The notes beneath the pieces are model-generated. The model saw only the letters and a program-made list of their open reading frames with translations, made no database searches and was not told the DNA's origin. Below, piece after piece: positions 61,023-64,000 of a DNA stretch of 64,000 nt; positions within the stretch are counted from its first letter, which is position 1, and each line of letters begins with the position of its first letter. Position numbers and translations under genes: made by a program. The DNA comes from Exiguobacterium sp. RIT594. Lineage in GTDB: Bacteria; Bacillota; Bacilli; Exiguobacteriales; Exiguobacteriaceae. The stretch covers positions 62,001 to 126,000 of the forward strand of contig NZ_QPKF01000001.1 of assembly GCF_003339585.1 (NCBI RefSeq), in the 5' to 3' direction.

Positions 61023-63824
61023 GTGTTGCGACGTTTATCACCAGTCTCCATCGTAGAAGCATTCCGAAAACGCTCCTACTACAAAACGTTCTCATGGATG
61101 ATTTCAGTTATTGGTCTGTTAGCGTTACTAATCGCGATGCAACAACTGGCAAAAAATCTTGAAGACGGGTATCAGTTCAAACGATCAAGTGATAGGATGG
61201 ATATTTTTGAACAACTCAATCGGGTCGAACGGGATTTGACGAATGAGTATTACCTCACCTTAAGTGAAACAACGAGAGATGCCGTTCCGGCACGGACCGA
61301 TACGTGGCAACAAACGAAAACCGAACTGACAGTATTGAGTCAACAGATTAAAAACATACAGATGGAAGGACCGGCTCAAAAGGATCTCCTGGCTGAAATC
61401 AATCGTCTGCAGACCGGAGGATATCAGTCGGATCATCAATTCTTTCGGGTAGCGACTGCGTATAAAAGTGAAGTCCTCTTCAACCAACTGTACTTAAGCG
61501 GAGAGACCGGCACCTATTACTCGTTCTTCTCAAATCTTTTTTTAATGCAGGAAGAGTTCGGACGGGCCGGACAGTTCTTAGTCAGTGTCACTAAAGAGGA
61601 CCAATTGAATTCGATTGATCTGTTGCGCCTTCGTCAGATACGCCAGGAGCTGAACTCGCGGAACAATGCATTAATCCAGTCCCTCTATGCGACGATGCGA
61701 CCGGAAGATGAAGATCGCCGCCGTGATATTTCCGTCATGAGCAACCAGATGTACGCCTACTTACGAATGATTGATGCGACAATCAATCAACCGGAACTCC
61801 GGCAATATGGAACGATGGATGACGTAGCAGGGCGGTATCAGGCAAGTATGTACCGTTCGTTCGATCAAGGGATTGCTAATGTTCAGACTGAAATGACTGA
61901 ACACGGGACAACACTTATCCAAAATGCCTGGTTGATGTTCGTCGCGACGTGTTGTGTCATTCTATCGCTGCTTTGGTTGACGATATCCTTATTACGGGCA
62001 TTCCGAAAAGACTTACATATTCTGCAGGCAGAGGCGGACTTCTTTGCGGAAGGTCCGAAGCAGTCACATCATCAGGTGCCGGAATCAAATGACTTCCATC
62101 CGGTCGTCGAAGCCTTCCGGACGATGACGACAATCATTTCCGGATTGTTGGATTATAACGATAAAAAAACAAAGGAAATCAAACAGAAGAAGGCGGAAAT
62201 CGAGTCCTTATTTTCTCAAAATACAAATCCGATCGTCGCGCTGTCATCTGATTTTCAATTGCTTAGCAGTAACGACCGTTTCAAGCATTTGGCCCAATCC
62301 TCTGAATTGATGACGATTGAAGAACTGATTCACCCGGCGGATTTAAACCGGTTTCGCCGGGCACTCAATCGGGCAATCGAAGGATACAGCCAGACAATCC
62401 GTTGCCAAATGATTTTCAAACAAGACATCCGGAACATGTTTGTCAATATCATTCATGTCCCGTCGAAAAATGACAGTGGGACAGCACTTTATTTAACCTG
62501 TCATGATGAGACGGATCAATTCAAACGGGAAGAACGAATCACGCAATTGGCATTGTATGATGTGCTGACCTCCTTGTTGAACCGGAACGGGTTCGAACAA
62601 AAAATGGCAGAAGCCATCGCCGCGCCGCAACCGGGAGAACTGGTCACGATCGGTGTACGTCAGTTCAGACGGATCAACGATATCTACGGACACAGTGCCG
62701 GTGACCAAATCTTAAAGGAACTGGCGAATCGCTTAAGGCATCATTTCATCGGGACGGGTTCCGCAGCCCGGATCGGCGGCGATGAGTTTGCCGTCCTGAT
62801 CTTCCAACAGGACATCGTCGATTACCGCGATCTGAAAACGATTTTGGAACGTCCTTACCGAATCGACGGTGAAAAAATTGATGTCAACATCAGCATGAGT
62901 ATGGTCCGTTATCCGGATGACGCGGTCGCGGTGACCTCGTTGCTGTCGTCAGTCGACATCGCGATGCAACATGCGAAACGGGAACAGACGGGAGGGCCCA
63001 TCTGGTTTGAGTCCTGGATGAGTGAAGAATACCGCGAATCGGTCGTCCTGGAAGCAGAGTTGCGGGAAGCGATTGCCCGAAACGAACTGCAACTGTTTTA
63101 TCAGCCTCAAATCAATCTGAAGACAAAAACGGTCGACGGATGTGAAGCCCTGCTCCGCTGGTTCCATCCAGAGCGCGGCATGATCAGTCCGGCCGTCTTC
63201 ATTCCGATTGCCGAGCGATCGATGTTGATCGAAGAAATCGGGATGTGGGTTGTCCAGGAATCCGTCAATCAGGTCAGACGATGGGAAGGGACGCCGCTTG
63301 CGTCACTTCGTGTGTCTGCCAATTTATCCGTCAAAGAGTTGGTCTCGGGACGGATCGTCGAGTTGTTGACGGATGTCAGGGACCGTTATCCCGGGATTGA
63401 ACAACGGATGGAGCTCGAAATTACGGAATCATTTGGTGTCTTTTCCGATACACGCGTATTCGATGCATTACAGACGTTGCATCAGCTCGGTTACCGACTG
63501 GCGATCGACGACTTTGGGACCGGCTATTCCTCGCTGTCGTATTTAAGCCGTCTTCCGATTCAACGTCTGAAGATTGACCGGTCGTTTATCAGCGGGACCG
63601 ATGCCTGTTCAAACGCACCGTTGATCGAGACGATCATCCGACTTGCCCACACGTTAAAATATGATGTCGTGGCGGAAGGGATCGAACAAGCTGAACAGGG
63701 AGAGAATTTACGAAAACTGGACTGTGAGTATGGTCAAGGTTTCTATTACTCCCGTCCGATTCCGTCCGATGAATTTGAAATCTGGTATAACCGCTATCAA
63801 GAGGACATCAAGCTGTCGAGATGA
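61023..63824 (+). CDS. Membrane PAS-GGDEF-EAL protein (dual c-di-GMP enzyme)
   Basis: The 933-residue protein has two membrane helices (about 22-42 and 300-325) that enclose a 250-residue extracellular helical sensor. A PAS-like domain follows (about 390-500; ALSSDFQLLSSNDRFKHL). The GGDEF domain has an intact GGDEF at 585-589 and no RxxD site at the usual place. The EAL domain has EAL at 708-710 and a full catalytic set (VSANLS, LEITESFG, AIDDFGTGYSS, LKIDRSF, VAEGIE). Both activities look possible. The start is GTG after AGGGAGGACGAT. Confidence 0.93.
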   Translation: MLRRLSPVSIVEAFRKRSYYKTFSWMISVIGLLALLIAMQQLAKNLEDGYQFKRSSDRMDIFEQLNRVERDLTNEYYLTLSETTRDAVPARTDTWQQTKTELTVLSQQIKNIQMEGPAQKDLLAEINRLQTGGYQSDHQFFRVATAYKSEVLFNQLYLSGETGTYYSFFSNLFLMQEEFGRAGQFLVSVTKEDQLNSIDLLRLRQIRQELNSRNNALIQSLYATMRPEDEDRRRDISVMSNQMYAYLRMIDATINQPELRQYGTMDDVAGRYQASMYRSFDQGIANVQTEMTEHGTTLIQNAWLMFVATCCVILSLLWLTISLLRAFRKDLHILQAEADFFAEGPKQSHHQVPESNDFHPVVEAFRTMTTIISGLLDYNDKKTKEIKQKKAEIESLFSQNTNPIVALSSDFQLLSSNDRFKHLAQSSELMTIEELIHPADLNRFRRALNRAIEGYSQTIRCQMIFKQDIRNMFVNIIHVPSKNDSGTALYLTCHDETDQFKREERITQLALYDVLTSLLNRNGFEQKMAEAIAAPQPGELVTIGVRQFRRINDIYGHSAGDQILKELANRLRHHFIGTGSAARIGGDEFAVLIFQQDIVDYRDLKTILERPYRIDGEKIDVNISMSMVRYPDDAVAVTSLLSSVDIAMQHAKREQTGGPIWFESWMSEEYRESVVLEAELREAIARNELQLFYQPQINLKTKTVDGCEALLRWFHPERGMISPAVFIPIAERSMLIEEIGMWVVQESVNQVRRWEGTPLASLRVSANLSVKELVSGRIVELLTDVRDRYPGIEQRMELEITESFGVFSDTRVFDALQTLHQLGYRLAIDDFGTGYSSLSYLSRLPIQRLKIDRSFISGTDACSNAPLIETIIRLAHTLKYDVVAEGIEQAEQGENLRKLDCEYGQGFYYSRPIPSDEFEIWYNRYQEDIKLSR

Positions 63825-63841
63825 CGACCGGCTCGATAATA

Positions 63842-63886
63842 CAAAAGGACCGCTTCCCGTCTGATGTTGGGAAGAGGTCCTTTTTC
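63842..63886 (+). terminator. Terminator of the PAS-GGDEF-EAL gene
   Basis: AAAAGGACCGCTTCCC pairs with GGGAAGAGGTCCTTTT with one mismatch. Confidence 0.9.
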
Positions 63887-63932
63887 GTTTGAACGGAACG
63901 GCCTTTCAATTTTTCTCGTGAAACAACCAAGC

Positions 63933-63983
63933 AAAAAACGAACCGAGGATTACCCTGATCAGGAATCCGGCGGTTCGTTTTTG
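63933..63983. terminator. Second terminator at the right edge
   Basis: AAAAACGAACCG pairs with CGGTTCGTTTTT, with an inner GGATT/AATCC pair. Its A-rich left arm suggests it ends a minus-strand gene lying beyond the window. No gene can be read in the last 17 bases. Confidence 0.8.
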
Positions 63984-64000
63984 ATGTTCTTTCTTGCGAA

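Overview
The window reads as a chromosomal stretch of a low-to-mid GC Gram-positive bacterium of the order Bacillales, most likely Exiguobacterium. This is an inference from protein style (DgkB, RlmCD, RocA, Bcp, YktB, YneR, YqkB and YyaL relatives), strong AGGAGG ribosome binding sites, many TTG/GTG starts, an S-box riboswitch, cre-like operators and a histidine-kinase-less KdpD. I see no rRNA, tRNA, CRISPR array or prophage. The only mobile element is one IS200/IS605-type unit that carries tnpB alone.

Layout. 1-5.3 kb: the kdpABC potassium pump (kdpA cut by the window edge) plus a stand-alone KdpD N-terminal protein. 5.4-11.2 kb: on the minus strand, a 1194-residue secreted SH3-repeat autolysin and a YyaL-type thioredoxin-fold protein. 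11.2-14.7 kb: a strong promoter, an orphan structured RNA of about 400 nt, a perfect cre box and a secreted multidomain nuclease. 14.7-16.4 kb: a small membrane protein and a secreted CAP-domain protein. 16.6-20.6 kb: S-box-controlled metN-metP-metQ preceded by an MtnE-like aminotransferase. 20.64-21.99 kb: the tnpB-only IS. 22-26.4 kb: an alpha-glucosidase, an MBL hydrolase, an SMP-30 protein, YceI and a CstR-like repressor. 26.6-30.4 kb: an ECF sigma/anti-sigma pair, an MHYT-GGDEF-EAL protein and a probable ~200-nt sRNA. 30.4-32.5 kb: an IscA-like protein, a TspO-like protein and DegV. 32.6-37 kb: an XRE-cupin regulator with potABCD. 37-46.6 kb: a secreted protein, YktB, a diguanylate cyclase, an HNH-repeat protein, an orphan OppA, Bcp, a lipoprotein, YneR and RocA. 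46.6-55.5 kb: PutP, MntH, gatCAB, DgkB and RlmCD. 55.5-64 kb: a teichoic-acid-type transferase with an AraC regulator, a chemoreceptor, a CBS protein and a PAS-GGDEF-EAL protein.

How the genes fit together. Several units form clear pathways: K+ uptake (Kdp); methionine uptake and salvage under SAM control; polyamine uptake under an XRE-cupin regulator; proline uptake (PutP) next to P5C oxidation (RocA); and Glu-tRNA amidation (GatCAB). Three membrane c-di-GMP proteins of different enzymatic make-up lie within 36 kb. The most unexplained material is RNA. A transcript at about 11,351-11,752 has its own extended -10 promoter, a 17-bp helix joining its two ends and a terminator, and it matches no RNA class I can recognise. 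A second structured sRNA sits at about 30,220-30,421, and structured leaders or junctions occur at 42.9, 31.56 and 49.6 kb. Everything here was read by eye; no database or folding program was run.
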